Position numbers and translations under genes: made by a program
The notes under the pieces: generated by a model
What the model was told of the DNA's origin: nothing
Seen by the model: the letters and a program-made list of their open reading frames with translations, nothing else
Database searches by the model: none
In this document: piece after piece, positions 43,086-51,995 of the stretch
How positions within the stretch are numbered: the first letter of the stretch is position 1
Layout: every line of letters starts with the position of its first letter
Assembly (NCBI GenBank): GCA_045591315.1
Contig: JAZNSN010000074.1
Location: forward strand, 22,713-86,712
Direction: 5' to 3'
Source of the DNA: HGM04593 sp045591315
GTDB lineage: Bacteria > Bacteroidota > Bacteroidia > Bacteroidales > Bacteroidaceae
DNA length: 64,000 bases

Positions 43086-44252
43086 ATGTCGGACTTCCTC
43101 AACATTTTGATACCAGCTTTTCTCGCATTGCTCGGAACATTATGGGTACATCCTAAGGTTCTTAAGATCTCTATCATGAAGAATCTGGTTGACAACCCCG
43201 ATGCACGCAAGCTGCAACGCAATCCGGTTCCGGTAATGGGTGGTATTGCCGTATTCTTCGGTATAGTAATAGGCATATGCAGTTCACAGATGATGTTCAA
43301 CAACCCTAATGTATTCATGTTGGTTGCAGCCATGCTCATAATGCTTTACACGGGAACAATCGATGACATCATAAACCTTTCACCTACTACAAGATTCATC
43401 ATAGAGATACTTGTAGTGTTATGGATGATGTATATAAACAAGTCATCAATAGACTGCTTCTGGGGCCTATGGGGAATCGGTACGATACCTCAATGGATTT
43501 CATACCCGCTTACTGTTTTTGCCTCGGTAGGCATTATAAATGCGATCAATCTCATTGACGGTGTAAACGGGCTTTCATCAGGATTCTGTTTTATGGCATC
43601 TGTAATGTTCGCAACGATATTCTACACTACGGGCAATACTGTAATGACCATAATTGCTGCATCTGCAGCAGGTGCAATAATACCATTCTTCTTCCATAAT
43701 GTATTCGGCTACAAGACAAGAATGTTCATCGGCGACGGAGGAACACTGGTTATAGGAATGATGATGTCAATGTTTGCAATAAGCATACTTGGGCAGAACT
43801 CCGTTTGCGCGGATTATGCAGAAAGCGGTCTCAGCCTTGTCGCAATGACACTTGCCATTCTTGCAATACCGGTCTTTGACACATTGAGGGTAATGACATC
43901 ACGCATAATACGAGGAACGTCGCCATTCCACCCGGACAAGACACATCTGCACCACTTGTTTATAGAACTTGGATTCTCGCATGCTGGAACTACAATGTCT
44001 ATTCTCACATTAAATTTCCTTGTTGTCACAATATGGTTCATCTCTTACAAACTTGGAGCCGCAATTGAAGTACAACTATATATCGTTATAGCATTAAGCA
44101 TTCTGACAACGTTCGTATTCTATGCGTATGCAAGCAAAAAAATGCAGAAACAAGGAAAGACACTTGTATTCTTCAGAAAAATAGCCAAGATCATGAACTT
44201 TGAGAAAAAGGGATTTTGGCTAAGTCTGCAAAATATGATAGACAAGATATAG
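43086..44252 (+). CDS. MraY/WecA-like polyprenyl-phosphate sugar-1-phosphate transferase
   Basis: This 388-residue inner-membrane enzyme has about 11 helices and belongs to the phosphoglycosyltransferase family of MraY and WecA. Such enzymes load a HexNAc-1-phosphate onto undecaprenyl phosphate to begin O-antigen or capsule synthesis. The signatures DNPDARKLQRNPVPVMGGIA (residues ~39-58), GTIDDIINLSPTTRF, NAINLIDGVNGLSSG with the catalytic aspartates, FIGDGGTL and HPDKTHLHH near residue 294 are all present. The last (HxxxxHxHH-like) favours WecA over MraY. The exact sugar is unknown. The gene has its own promoter and ends in a terminator facing the T9SS plug gene. Confidence 0.92.
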   Translation: MSDFLNILIPAFLALLGTLWVHPKVLKISIMKNLVDNPDARKLQRNPVPVMGGIAVFFGIVIGICSSQMMFNNPNVFMLVAAMLIMLYTGTIDDIINLSPTTRFIIEILVVLWMMYINKSSIDCFWGLWGIGTIPQWISYPLTVFASVGIINAINLIDGVNGLSSGFCFMASVMFATIFYTTGNTVMTIIAASAAGAIIPFFFHNVFGYKTRMFIGDGGTLVIGMMMSMFAISILGQNSVCADYAESGLSLVAMTLAILAIPVFDTLRVMTSRIIRGTSPFHPDKTHLHHLFIELGFSHAGTTMSILTLNFLVVTIWFISYKLGAAIEVQLYIVIALSILTTFVFYAYASKKMQKQGKTLVFFRKIAKIMNFEKKGFWLSLQNMIDKI

Positions 44253-44261
44253 AAATACAAG

Positions 44262-44291
44262 AAAAGGATATCCAATGTGATATCCTTTTTT
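44262..44291. terminator. Terminator between wecA-like gene and T9SS plug gene
   Basis: The 11-bp stem AAAAGGATATC and complement has a 6-base loop followed by a T-run. It lies between convergent genes. Confidence 0.8.
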
Positions 44292-44294
44292 TCA

Positions 44295-45545
44295 TCAGTT
44301 TCTCTCAAGGCTGTACCTGATTACATGAAAACCGACCAGTCTGTCATACCGTTCACCAAAGGCACGGTGATAAACGTATATCATATATTCATTCTCTGTG
44401 TTATACCAGTTACCTTCTGAAAAAGAATAGAGAGGCTTTGAGGTGCCATCCGGCAACCAAGCATAAAGATAATTGTAAAGTCCCAGTTTCAACAGTTTTG
44501 AAGTAAAGTAGTACCCATTTTCATAATCATAGTCAAGCATATCAAGAGTATTGAAACCCGCACTGCAGAAATCCCCTACCAGATAATAGTTTCCTCCTTT
44601 GCGGTATGGAGCACCCAATGCAAAATGAACATATACATAGTCGGCTTCTATTGGAGAACCGTACCCTTCAAGAGTATTCACATAAAACATTCCATTTTCA
44701 TCACGATAATTCGAGTGTGAGTTACGCACCTTATCCATATACAGCACTGCATGATAATCAGGTTCATCATACAGAACCTCTTCGACATTCATGCCTGGAG
44801 AATCCGGATCTGTAATTTCAAAACGACGGTATTCGTTACCTGCATCAAAAATCAGTTTCGAATTATGTACATACTCTGCCCTATTTGCAGTAATATATGT
44901 AGGTTTTATACCGGAAACCACACTATGCCGTCTCCGGTTCTGATAAATAACAGGTTTAAGTTCGCTTGCCGGAGAGAACACTTGATTTCGGGAATAATCG
45001 ACCACAAACGACAATTGCTGTTCACCGTCATTAAGCGAGCGGTCCGTATCGCCGCTAACCTCTGCACCTATGCCGACCTTCGTCTCGACAACGGAGAAAT
45101 CGTAATGCAATACAGGCTTCTCATCCGGCAGTTCATCGTCGAATATCTCAACCCTATAGTTACCCGACAACTTTAACGAAACATTCTCATTCGGAATAGT
45201 AAAACTGTAATGGGTATATAGCTGGGTCGTATTTACAGAATTTTCCCAATCCTCAATAGGCATATCATTAAAGCCATTGAGATAATCTATCTCAATCAGG
45301 TCAGATTTTGTCCAATCCGAATTGCGATGTGTAATACGGCAAATATAGCGTTTATATGTATGCGACATCTCATCGAAAGAGAATGTTATCACATCGTCGC
45401 TTCCCAGCTGCATCACCGGCGGATCGGACCACACACTGTTGAGTACCATCTGCGGTGAACGTACTGATGAAGAAAACGATGCAGCAAACTGCGCGTTGGC
45501 TGTTAACGGGAAAAAAAGAAGCAGTATATATAATATACGGAACAT
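44295..45545 (-). CDS. DUF5103 domain type IX secretion system plug protein
   Basis: A 416-residue exported protein (signal peptide ending near NAQ, residue 18). The first domain (about 20-130) has paired beta strands with SPQMVLNSVWSDPPVMQLGSDDVITFSFDE (split over many residues). The remainder matches the DUF5103 family, recently recognised as the plug of the T9SS SprA translocon. Motifs include THRNSDW, YLNGFNDMPIEDWENS, YDFSVVETKVGIGAEVSGDTD and YDRLVGFHVIRY. The plug closes the large SprA channel when no substrate is bound. The gene is monocistronic and divergent from the DUF1460 gene. Confidence 0.87.
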   Translation of the reverse strand: MFRILYILLLFFPLTANAQFAASFSSSVRSPQMVLNSVWSDPPVMQLGSDDVITFSFDEMSHTYKRYICRITHRNSDWTKSDLIEIDYLNGFNDMPIEDWENSVNTTQLYTHYSFTIPNENVSLKLSGNYRVEIFDDELPDEKPVLHYDFSVVETKVGIGAEVSGDTDRSLNDGEQQLSFVVDYSRNQVFSPASELKPVIYQNRRRHSVVSGIKPTYITANRAEYVHNSKLIFDAGNEYRRFEITDPDSPGMNVEEVLYDEPDYHAVLYMDKVRNSHSNYRDENGMFYVNTLEGYGSPIEADYVYVHFALGAPYRKGGNYYLVGDFCSAGFNTLDMLDYDYENGYYFTSKLLKLGLYNYLYAWLPDGTSKPLYSFSEGNWYNTENEYMIYVYHRAFGERYDRLVGFHVIRYSLERN

Positions 45546-45565
45546 CTAAATCAGTTTATAGACAG

Positions 45566-45573
45566 CGAAGATA
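45566..45573 (-). promoter_or_regulatory. -7 promoter element for the T9SS plug gene
   Basis: Minus strand TATCTTCG followed by C, 20 bp before the start codon, the same box and spacing as for meaB. Confidence 0.5.
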
Positions 45574-45639
45574 AGCATTTAAAAAGAAAATTGTTGTATA
45601 TTTACAAAAATTAAAGCCATCTGTAGCACCTTCGTGAAA

Positions 45640-46488
45640 ATGAACAGGATAATAATTGTCACAATTGCCATAATTCTAGCAATACACGCTACGGCACAGA
45701 ATGCCATATACGAAAAGGAGGACAGTATATTCATAGAACGAATCATAAGGGATATGTCTGCCAGAAATTGCAGGAACAAAGGCGATAGGCTGCTTGATAT
45801 TGCCGAGAGGTTCCTCGGATGCAATTACGTCTCCGGAACACTGGAAAACGGGGAAAAGGAACCGTTATATATAAGCTGCAGCAAACTCGACTGCACTACA
45901 TTTGTAGAATTGGTACTGGCTATAGGAGTTACAATGGACAGAAAAGAAAATACATTCGCTGACGTATGCCGCAATCTGGAAAAGATAAGATACCGTAACG
46001 GAGTACGGAATGGATATGCAAGCAGGCTACATTATATAAGCTGGTGGATTTCTGACAGCATTAAGCAAGAATATATCGAAGAAGTTACTCACTGCAATAT
46101 AAGCCGCAAGCATGTACTTAACCTCTCTTTTATGAGCAAGAATCCTCAGAACTATGAAATGCTGAAGGAAGCCCCGGATTTGAGAAAGGAAATTGAAACA
46201 TATGAAATACCATTCCGGAACATAAAGACAGATTACATTCCAAAGGAATTCCTGAACAGAAGCAAAGATGAATTGCCTATTGAGAATGGTGATATAATTG
46301 CATTGACAACAGCCATTGAAGGACTTGATGTAACTCATGTGGGATTTGCATTCTGGCAAGACGGGAAACTGCATCTGCTGCATGCATCAAGCGGCAAAGG
46401 AAAAGTAATAAGAGACAGTGATGAACTATACATCTACCAGCAAAAGCGCAAATCACAGACCGGAATAAGGGTTTTCAGGGTTAAATGA
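45640..46488 (+). CDS. DUF1460 domain-containing protein (NlpC/P60-like amidase)
   Basis: A 282-residue exported protein with a signal peptide (MNRIIIVTIAIILAIHATAQ). The DUF1460 family has an NlpC/P60-like cysteine peptidase fold. One Bacteroides member has been described as an N-acetylmuramoyl-L-alanine amidase acting on peptidoglycan fragments. SKLDCTTFVELVLAI (near residue 86) contains the likely nucleophile Cys. GDIIALTT and THVGFAFW (near residue 232) contain the likely catalytic His. The ATG at 45640 was chosen over a GTG two codons upstream. Convergent with the OmpA-like gene. Confidence 0.88.
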   Translation: MNRIIIVTIAIILAIHATAQNAIYEKEDSIFIERIIRDMSARNCRNKGDRLLDIAERFLGCNYVSGTLENGEKEPLYISCSKLDCTTFVELVLAIGVTMDRKENTFADVCRNLEKIRYRNGVRNGYASRLHYISWWISDSIKQEYIEEVTHCNISRKHVLNLSFMSKNPQNYEMLKEAPDLRKEIETYEIPFRNIKTDYIPKEFLNRSKDELPIENGDIIALTTAIEGLDVTHVGFAFWQDGKLHLLHASSGKGKVIRDSDELYIYQQKRKSQTGIRVFRVK

Positions 46489-46491
46489 CAG

Positions 46492-46527
46492 ATATAGGCC
46501 GGCTCTTCGCGAAGAGCCGGCCTATAT
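46492..46527. terminator. GGCCGG-type terminator hairpin, copy 2
   Basis: A perfect 36-bp palindrome (18-bp arms, no loop) between the convergent DUF1460 and OmpA-like genes. The outer ATATAGGCCGG and the right flank CCGGCCTATATATTGT are identical to the hairpin at 23867-23907. Confidence 0.85.
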
Positions 46528-46553
46528 ATTGTACTATTCCGAGAAATTGAAAT

Positions 46554-47243
46554 TTATTTGAGTACTCCTTTATTTGCAGCATCAATCATTTCTGCACTTG
46601 CATACAGATAAACCTCAACACGGCGGTTCTGGCTACGTCCGACAGATGTTGAATTATCAGCGACAGGCTGTGTTGAACCAAATCCCTCAACGGACTTTAT
46701 CTGATTTACAGGAACACCTAGAGAAAGCAGATATTCAGCAACTGAATTAGCACGGTTTTCAGAAAGAGGATTGTTTATCGCATCGCTTCCTGTAGAATCC
46801 GTGTGACCATATATTGCAACGTCAGCGTCACTGAACTCCTTAAGCACGCCTGCCAACTGCTGCAAATTCTTCTTGGCATTGAAATTCAAGTCATACTTGT
46901 TCGTTGCAAACAGTATTCCTGAATCGAAAGTAACCTTTACAGCTGTAAAGTTATTCGAGTCTTTAACTGTTTCGACATTTGCGTTATCTATCTCAGCAGC
47001 AGCCTCGGCAGCCTTATCCATTCTCTGTCCGATAAGCGCACCAGCACCGGCACCGACTACTGTTCCCAGAGCTGTTCCTACAGCAGTGCTTCCGGCAACA
47101 CGACCAATCATTGCGCCCAATAAAGCACCGGCACCGGCACCAATCAAGCCACCTTTCTTAGTATTGTCCAACGACGCACATCCGGGAAGGAGAAGAATCA
47201 CGCAAAGTGATACAGTGAAAAATTTGAATAAAGAAGTTTTCAT
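46554..47243 (-). CDS. OmpA family lipoprotein with glycine zipper
   Basis: A 229-residue outer-membrane lipoprotein. The ATG at 47243 gives a signal peptide with lipobox LLPGC (Cys22). An in-frame upstream start would add 11 residues before the signal. Residues ~30-75 form a glycine-zipper (GAGAGALLGAMIG and GTVVGAGAGALIG). The C-terminal ~115 residues are an OmpA peptidoglycan-binding domain with IYGHTDSTGSDAINNPLSENRA and the SQNRRVEVYL signature near residue 210. It probably links the outer membrane to peptidoglycan. Monocistronic with a well-formed promoter and a shared terminator. Confidence 0.93.
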   Translation of the reverse strand: MKTSLFKFFTVSLCVILLLPGCASLDNTKKGGLIGAGAGALLGAMIGRVAGSTAVGTALGTVVGAGAGALIGQRMDKAAEAAAEIDNANVETVKDSNNFTAVKVTFDSGILFATNKYDLNFNAKKNLQQLAGVLKEFSDADVAIYGHTDSTGSDAINNPLSENRANSVAEYLLSLGVPVNQIKSVEGFGSTQPVADNSTSVGRSQNRRVEVYLYASAEMIDAANKGVLK

Positions 47244-47278
47244 AATTATCTGTTGTTTTATAAATGAATATTTCATTA

Positions 47279-47310
47279 CAAAATTAGTGAAATTCCATTA
47301 CATACACAAA
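47279..47310 (-). promoter_or_regulatory. Promoter of the OmpA-like gene
   Basis: On the minus strand TTTG (47310-47307), a 20-bp spacer and TAATTTTG (47286-47279), 35 bp before the start codon. Confidence 0.65.
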
Positions 47311-47393
47311 ATATCTCCTATATTAATCCAATTAGTGCCGACACTATAATAAGGATTGTATGCCTCGACTGCTTTATATCTGAATATTTTTTG

Positions 47394-47401
47394 TAAATTT
47401 G
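47394..47401 (+). promoter_or_regulatory. -7 promoter element for proS
   Basis: TAAATTTG followed by C, 32 bp before the ATG. Confidence 0.5.
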
Positions 47402-47433
47402 CAGTTCAGGAAGAAAAACAAAAGATTTAGGAT

Positions 47434-48912
47434 ATGGCAGAATTAAAAGACTTGACCAAACGTAGCGAAAGCTATTCACAATGGTACAACGACCTGGTAC
47501 TGAAGGCCGACTTGGCAGAGCAGTCACCTGTAAGAGGGTGTATGGTTATAAAACCTTACGGATATGCAATCTGGGAGAAGATGCAGAGAGTTCTTGATGA
47601 CATGTTCAAAGAGACCGGACACGTGAATGCATACTTCCCTCTCCTTATACCAAAATCGTTCCTTAGCCGAGAAGCAGAGCACGTAGAGGGTTTTGCAAAA
47701 GAGTGTGCCGTAGTAACTCACTACCGCTTGAAGAATGCCGAGGACGGCAGCGGTGTTGTCGTTGACCCGGCTGCAAAGCTTGAGGAGGAGATGATTATCC
47801 GCCCAACATCGGAAACCATTATATGGAGCTCTTACAAAAATTGGATCCAGTCATACCGCGACCTCCCAATAAAAATAAACCAGTGGGCAAACGTCATGCG
47901 TTGGGAGATGCGTACTCGCCTGTTCTTGCGTACAGCTGAGTTCCTTTGGCAAGAAGGACATACAGCACACGCAACACGTGAAGAAGCTGAAGAAGAGGCA
48001 CGCACAATGCTTCACGTCTATAATGACTTTGCAAACAAATATATGGCCTTGCCAGTTGTCATGGGTGTAAAAAGTGCCAATGAACGTTTTGCAGGAGCCC
48101 TCGATACATATACCATAGAAGGCATGATGCAAGATGGAAAGGCATTGCAGTGCGGCACATCACACTTCCTCGGACAGAACTTTGCAAAGGCATTCAACGT
48201 ACAATTCGTTGACAAGAGCAACAACCTAGAATATGTATGGGCCACTTCATGGGGAGTTTCAACTCGCCTTATGGGAGCGCTTATCATGACCCATTCCGAC
48301 GACAATGGGCTTGTACTGCCTCCGGCATTGGCTCCTATACAGGTTGTAATTGTACCTATCTACAAGAATGAAGAGCAGCTGGGCATTATAAAGGAAAAGA
48401 TAGATCCAATAGTTGCAGAACTCAAGAAACTTGGCATAACAGTCAAATTTGACGATGCCGACAACCGACGTCCTGGATTCAAGTTTGCCGAATACGAGCT
48501 GAAAGGCGTTCCGGTACGTCTTGTATTGGGAGCACGCGATATTGACAACGGAACCATAGAAGTCATGCGTCGTGACACATTGACAAAGGAAACACGTCAG
48601 CTTGAAGGTATCGTAGAACATGTAAGACAACTTCTTGACGATATACAGAACAACCTGCACGCAAAGGCTCTTGCGATGCGTGAAGCATGCACACGCTCTG
48701 TTGACACATACGAAGAGTTCAAGGCCGAGATTGAAAAAGGCGGTTTCATCCTAGCACATTGGGACGGCACACCAGAAACAGAAGAACAGATAAAGAACGA
48801 CACAAAGGCAACAATACGATGCATACCCATCGGGTGGGACGAGACACCCGGAACATGTATGGTTACAGGAAAACCGTCAGCACGACGTGTTCTGTTCGCC
48901 AGAGCTTATTGA
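47434..48912 (+). CDS. proS: Proline--tRNA ligase (archaeal/eukaryotic type)
   Basis: ProRS charges tRNA-Pro. At 492 residues, without the large bacterial editing insertion, this is the shorter eukaryote-like form found in Bacteroidota. Class II motifs are visible: GYAIWEKMQRVLDDMFKETGHVNAYFPLLIP (motif 1 region, split), IRPTSETIIWSSYKNWIQSYRDLP (motif 2 region, ~130-150) and TSWGVSTRLMGALIMTHSDDNGLVLPP (motif 3). The anticodon-binding domain (about 295-400) follows with APIQVVIVPIY. The C-terminus ends with aromatic RAY, as in other short ProRS. Own promoter and terminator. Confidence 0.97.
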   Translation: MAELKDLTKRSESYSQWYNDLVLKADLAEQSPVRGCMVIKPYGYAIWEKMQRVLDDMFKETGHVNAYFPLLIPKSFLSREAEHVEGFAKECAVVTHYRLKNAEDGSGVVVDPAAKLEEEMIIRPTSETIIWSSYKNWIQSYRDLPIKINQWANVMRWEMRTRLFLRTAEFLWQEGHTAHATREEAEEEARTMLHVYNDFANKYMALPVVMGVKSANERFAGALDTYTIEGMMQDGKALQCGTSHFLGQNFAKAFNVQFVDKSNNLEYVWATSWGVSTRLMGALIMTHSDDNGLVLPPALAPIQVVIVPIYKNEEQLGIIKEKIDPIVAELKKLGITVKFDDADNRRPGFKFAEYELKGVPVRLVLGARDIDNGTIEVMRRDTLTKETRQLEGIVEHVRQLLDDIQNNLHAKALAMREACTRSVDTYEEFKAEIEKGGFILAHWDGTPETEEQIKNDTKATIRCIPIGWDETPGTCMVTGKPSARRVLFARAY

Positions 48913-48922
48913 TGAACATTAT

Positions 48923-48962
48923 ATACAACAAAAGGCTGCAGAAATGCAGCCTTTTGTTGTAT
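48923..48962. terminator. Terminator between proS and the acyltransferase gene
   Basis: The 18-bp perfect arms 48923-48940 and 48945-48962 have a GAAA tetraloop. It lies between convergent genes. Confidence 0.9.
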
Positions 48963-48973
48963 GTACTGTAGTA

Positions 48974-49927
48974 TTATGCACCCTCTTCATTCTTTTCAGC
49001 CCTTCTCTTCAACGTATCCAAACGTCTTTTTTCCCTTTCCTCAAAGGCTTCCCTAGTACGTTTCCAGCGTTTGTGAGTCCAAAGCCAGAGCTCTGGATAC
49101 TTATTTATATTAGCTTCCAATCGCTTGTAATAAAGTTCTGTAGCTCCAAATTCAGGAAGCAGAGACGCATCCTCTGCCAAACACTCTGCATGCACTCTAT
49201 AATAACCGCGCTTTACACGCTCTATCCACGCGTAATATACAGCGGCATGGGAACGCTGCGCAATCTTCTCAGTACCGACAAAAACGGGAGTATCCTGATT
49301 CAGGAAGTCAACCCAATGCTTTATACCCTCCCACTTAGGCAACTGGTCAGCTACAAAACCGACGACAAAACGCTTACCCTCTTTCTCGGCTTGCATAATA
49401 CGTCGCAGCGTATTCTTCATAGGTACAGGCTCTGCACCAAACTGGCCACGTACGCGACGCATCAACTCATCAAAACGGATATTGCGCAAAGGATGGTATA
49501 TTTCGCCGACAAAGACCTTTTCAAGGTCGAAATACAACGAAACAGAGTTCATATATTCCCAATTGAACATATGACCCATATAAACCACACAAGAATGACC
49601 GTCATCAATAGAACGTTGCATTTTGTCCATTCCGACAAACTCCATACGCTTTCGCGCTTCCTTTTCCCCTATTCCATAAAGTTTCACTGTCTCCATGAAG
49701 AAATCACACAGGCGATGATAGAACTTCTTTTCAATGGACTTTATTTCCTTAAGGCTCTTGGAGGGGAAAGAATTCACAAGATTCTCACGTACGACCTTGC
49801 GACGGTATCGGGCCACGTAATATACCACAAAATAGAGAAGATCCGATAAAATGTACAACAAGAAGAAAGGCAACTTATTGACTATAAACAGAAAGAACAG
49901 AGTAATATAATACAATAATGCATTCAT
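48974..49927 (-). CDS. LpxL/HtrB-like lysophospholipid acyltransferase
   Basis: This 317-residue membrane-associated acyltransferase probably adds a secondary acyl chain to lipid A. A hydrophobic N-terminus (residues 3-38) is followed by a basic region. The catalytic HX4E is HMFNWE (His119, Glu124). The later segments GFVADQLPKWEGIKHWVDFL and the C-terminal WLWTHKRWK are typical of the LPS acyltransferase family. Bacteroidales often carry one such enzyme. The ATG at 49927 was chosen because an upstream in-frame extension would run into the tRNA gene. The tail is very rich in Arg, Lys and Glu. Confidence 0.92.
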   Translation of the reverse strand: MNALLYYITLFFLFIVNKLPFFLLYILSDLLYFVVYYVARYRRKVVRENLVNSFPSKSLKEIKSIEKKFYHRLCDFFMETVKLYGIGEKEARKRMEFVGMDKMQRSIDDGHSCVVYMGHMFNWEYMNSVSLYFDLEKVFVGEIYHPLRNIRFDELMRRVRGQFGAEPVPMKNTLRRIMQAEKEGKRFVVGFVADQLPKWEGIKHWVDFLNQDTPVFVGTEKIAQRSHAAVYYAWIERVKRGYYRVHAECLAEDASLLPEFGATELYYKRLEANINKYPELWLWTHKRWKRTREAFEEREKRRLDTLKRRAEKNEEGA

Positions 49928-49977
49928 ATCAATAAATAATTGATGTAATAGATTATCTCGTTCCATTACGGAACTTG

Positions 49978-50051
49978 TGATCCCGGTGGGATTCAAACCC
50001 ACGACCTTCAGAACCGGAATCTGACGCTCTATTCGGCTAAGCTACGGGACC
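49978..50051 (-). tRNA. tRNA-Arg (anticodon CCG)
   Basis: A 74-nt cloverleaf on the minus strand. The acceptor stem GGTCCCG pairs with CGGGATC (one G-T wobble). The D-arm is GCTTAGCCGAATAGAGC, the anticodon stem TCAGA/TCTGA holds loop TTCCGGT, so the anticodon is CCG, which reads CGG. The T-arm is GTGGG-TTTGAAT-CCCAC. The discriminator is A and CCA is not encoded. It lies 50 bp upstream of the acyltransferase gene on the same strand. Confidence 0.95.
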
Positions 50052-50068
50052 AATGTCATAAACTGATG

Positions 50069-50076
50069 CGAAGATA
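50069..50076 (-). promoter_or_regulatory. -7 promoter element for tRNA-Arg
   Basis: Minus strand TATCTTCG followed by C, 17 bp before the mature tRNA 5' end. Confidence 0.5.
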
Positions 50077-50164
50077 CAAATAATTTGCAAAGTAAGCATT
50101 GTCATTATACCAAAAATAAGATTTCAGCCCAAAATAGATTTTCGATTATTTTACTCACATTATA

Positions 50165-50195
50165 TTGGATAAAATAAAGCAAATATGTATCTTTG
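50165..50195 (+). promoter_or_regulatory. Promoter of asnA-ung
   Basis: TTG (50165-50167), a 20-bp spacer and TATCTTTG (50188-50195, followed by C). The asnA ATG lies 82 bp downstream of the -7 box. Confidence 0.7.
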
Positions 50196-50277
50196 CCACA
50201 ATTTTATCAAGTACACAACACAAAAAATTAAAAATTAGCACTAGACAAACGATTTGTCAAGACAAATTGTCAATAAT

Positions 50278-51315
50278 ATGAAACTCTACAGACTTCCCAA
50301 TGAATACAAGCCGCTTCTCGATCTTAAACAGACGGAATTAGCCATTAAACAGATAAAAGAGACATTTCAGTTGAATCTATCTTCATCGCTGCGCCTACGT
50401 CGCGTAACCGCACCTTTGTTCGTACTGCAAGGGACAGGCCTCAACGATGACCTGAACGGTTATGAGAACGCTGTCAGTTTTCCGATACAGGACATGAACG
50501 GTTCTGTAGCAGAGGTTGTACACTCACTCGCAAAATGGAAACGTGTGACACTCGCCGAATACGATATTGCCAAAGGATACGGCATATACACCGACATGAA
50601 TGCCATACGCGCACATGAAGAGCTTGACAATCTGCACTCGCTATATGTTGACCAGTGGGACTGGGAACGTGTCATAACAGAAAAGGAGCGCAGCGTAGCT
50701 TTCCTCAAAGAGATAGTTGAAGAGATATACTCTGCCATACTCCACACGGAATTCACGCTAAGTGAATGTTACCCGCAGTTACACCCCTCACTCCCTGAAA
50801 AGATTGAGTTCATACATAGCGAGGAGCTTCGCAGGATGTACCCCGAACTCTCTCCCAAAGAAAGAGAAGAGGAGATAACCAGAAAACATGGTGCTGTATT
50901 CATTATCGGTATAGGCAACGAACTTGAAGACGGCAAGCCCCATGATAACCGCGCACCCGACTACGATGATTACAGCACACTTAATGAAGACGGATTCTAC
51001 GGCTTGAATGGCGACCTTATGATATGGAGCGATGTGCTTGGAAAGGCAATGGAGCTTTCATCAATGGGCATACGAGTTGACCGCAAGGCCCTTCTTCACC
51101 AACTGGAAAAATCGGGCAAAGAAGAGCGCAAACAACTATACTTCCACCGTCGCATGCTTGAAGGTACACTGCCATTAAGCATTGGAGGAGGAATAGGACA
51201 ATCGAGACTATGTATGCTTTTGCTCAAGAAGGCACATATAGGCGAGATACAATCAAGCATCTGGCCGGAAGAGATGCGTCGCGAATGCAAGGAACTTAAT
51301 ATACCTCTTATATAA
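50278..51315 (+). CDS. asnA: Aspartate--ammonia ligase
   Basis: AsnA makes asparagine from aspartate, ammonia and ATP and resembles class II aminoacyl-tRNA synthetases. The ATG at 50278 gives 345 residues. Hallmark segments are SSSLRLRRVTAPLFV, GLNDDLNGYENAVSFPI, VHSLAKWKRVTLAEYDI, GYGIYTDMNAIRAHEELDNLHSLYVDQWDWE (split over ~100-130) and the C-terminal GGGIGQSRLCMLLL motif 3. An in-frame GTG eight codons upstream is less likely. It is followed 5 bp later by ung, so the two form an operon. Confidence 0.96.
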   Translation: MKLYRLPNEYKPLLDLKQTELAIKQIKETFQLNLSSSLRLRRVTAPLFVLQGTGLNDDLNGYENAVSFPIQDMNGSVAEVVHSLAKWKRVTLAEYDIAKGYGIYTDMNAIRAHEELDNLHSLYVDQWDWERVITEKERSVAFLKEIVEEIYSAILHTEFTLSECYPQLHPSLPEKIEFIHSEELRRMYPELSPKEREEEITRKHGAVFIIGIGNELEDGKPHDNRAPDYDDYSTLNEDGFYGLNGDLMIWSDVLGKAMELSSMGIRVDRKALLHQLEKSGKEERKQLYFHRRMLEGTLPLSIGGGIGQSRLCMLLLKKAHIGEIQSSIWPEEMRRECKELNIPLI

Positions 51316-51320
51316 ACAGT

Positions 51321-51986
51321 ATGAGCATAAAAATAGAGAGCAGTTGGAAAGAGGTGCTCAAGGAGGAATTTGAGAAAGAATACTTCAAGCACCTCACAGA
51401 ATTTGTCAGAAATGAATATTCTGGCAATATTCCGATTTACCCTCCGGCAAAGCTCATATTCAACGCATTTGACCGCTGCTCGTTCGACAAGGTGAAAGTT
51501 GTCATATTGGGACAGGATCCATACCATGGTGCAGGCCAGGCCAACGGCCTATGCTTTTCGGTCAATAAAGGCATACAGTTCCCGCCATCACTCATGAACA
51601 TATTCAAAGAGATTGCAAGTGATACCGGAACCCCAGTTCCCCAAGATGGAGACCTAACACGTTGGAGTGACCAGGGAGTATTACTGCTGAACGCTACGCT
51701 TACCGTTCGTGCATCCCAGGCCGGGTCGCACCAAAGACGAGGCTGGGAAGAATTTACAGATGCAGCCATACGCCAGCTTGCAACGCTGCGAGAAAATATA
51801 GTGTTTATTCTTTGGGGCAGCTATGCACAGAAGAAGGGTGCATTCATAGACCGAACAAGACATCTGGTATTGACATCTCCGCACCCGTCTCCTCTATCGG
51901 CATACCAAGGTTTCTTTGGCAACCATCATTTCAGCAAGGCAAACAGATACCTTACCGAACATGGCAAAGATCCAATTACATGGTAA
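51321..51986 (+). CDS. ung: Uracil-DNA glycosylase
   Basis: Ung removes uracil from DNA in base excision repair. The water-activating motif GQDPYHG is at residues 64-70 with catalytic Asp66. The uracil-binding region FPPSLMNIFKEI follows, then LLLNATLTV and the DNA-intercalating HPSPLSAYQGFFG loop near residue 188. Length (221 aa) is standard for family 1. It follows asnA by 5 bp. Its stop is only 9 bp from the convergent lptD stop, so transcript ends may overlap here. No hairpin was seen between them. Confidence 0.96.
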   Translation: MSIKIESSWKEVLKEEFEKEYFKHLTEFVRNEYSGNIPIYPPAKLIFNAFDRCSFDKVKVVILGQDPYHGAGQANGLCFSVNKGIQFPPSLMNIFKEIASDTGTPVPQDGDLTRWSDQGVLLLNATLTVRASQAGSHQRRGWEEFTDAAIRQLATLRENIVFILWGSYAQKKGAFIDRTRHLVLTSPHPSPLSAYQGFFGNHHFSKANRYLTEHGKDPITW

Positions 51987-51995
51987 TGGATGATT

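Noticed and set aside
49928..50002. Upstream extension of the acyltransferase gene
   Set aside because: It would read into the tRNA-Arg gene, and the hydrophobic N-terminus begins naturally at 49927.
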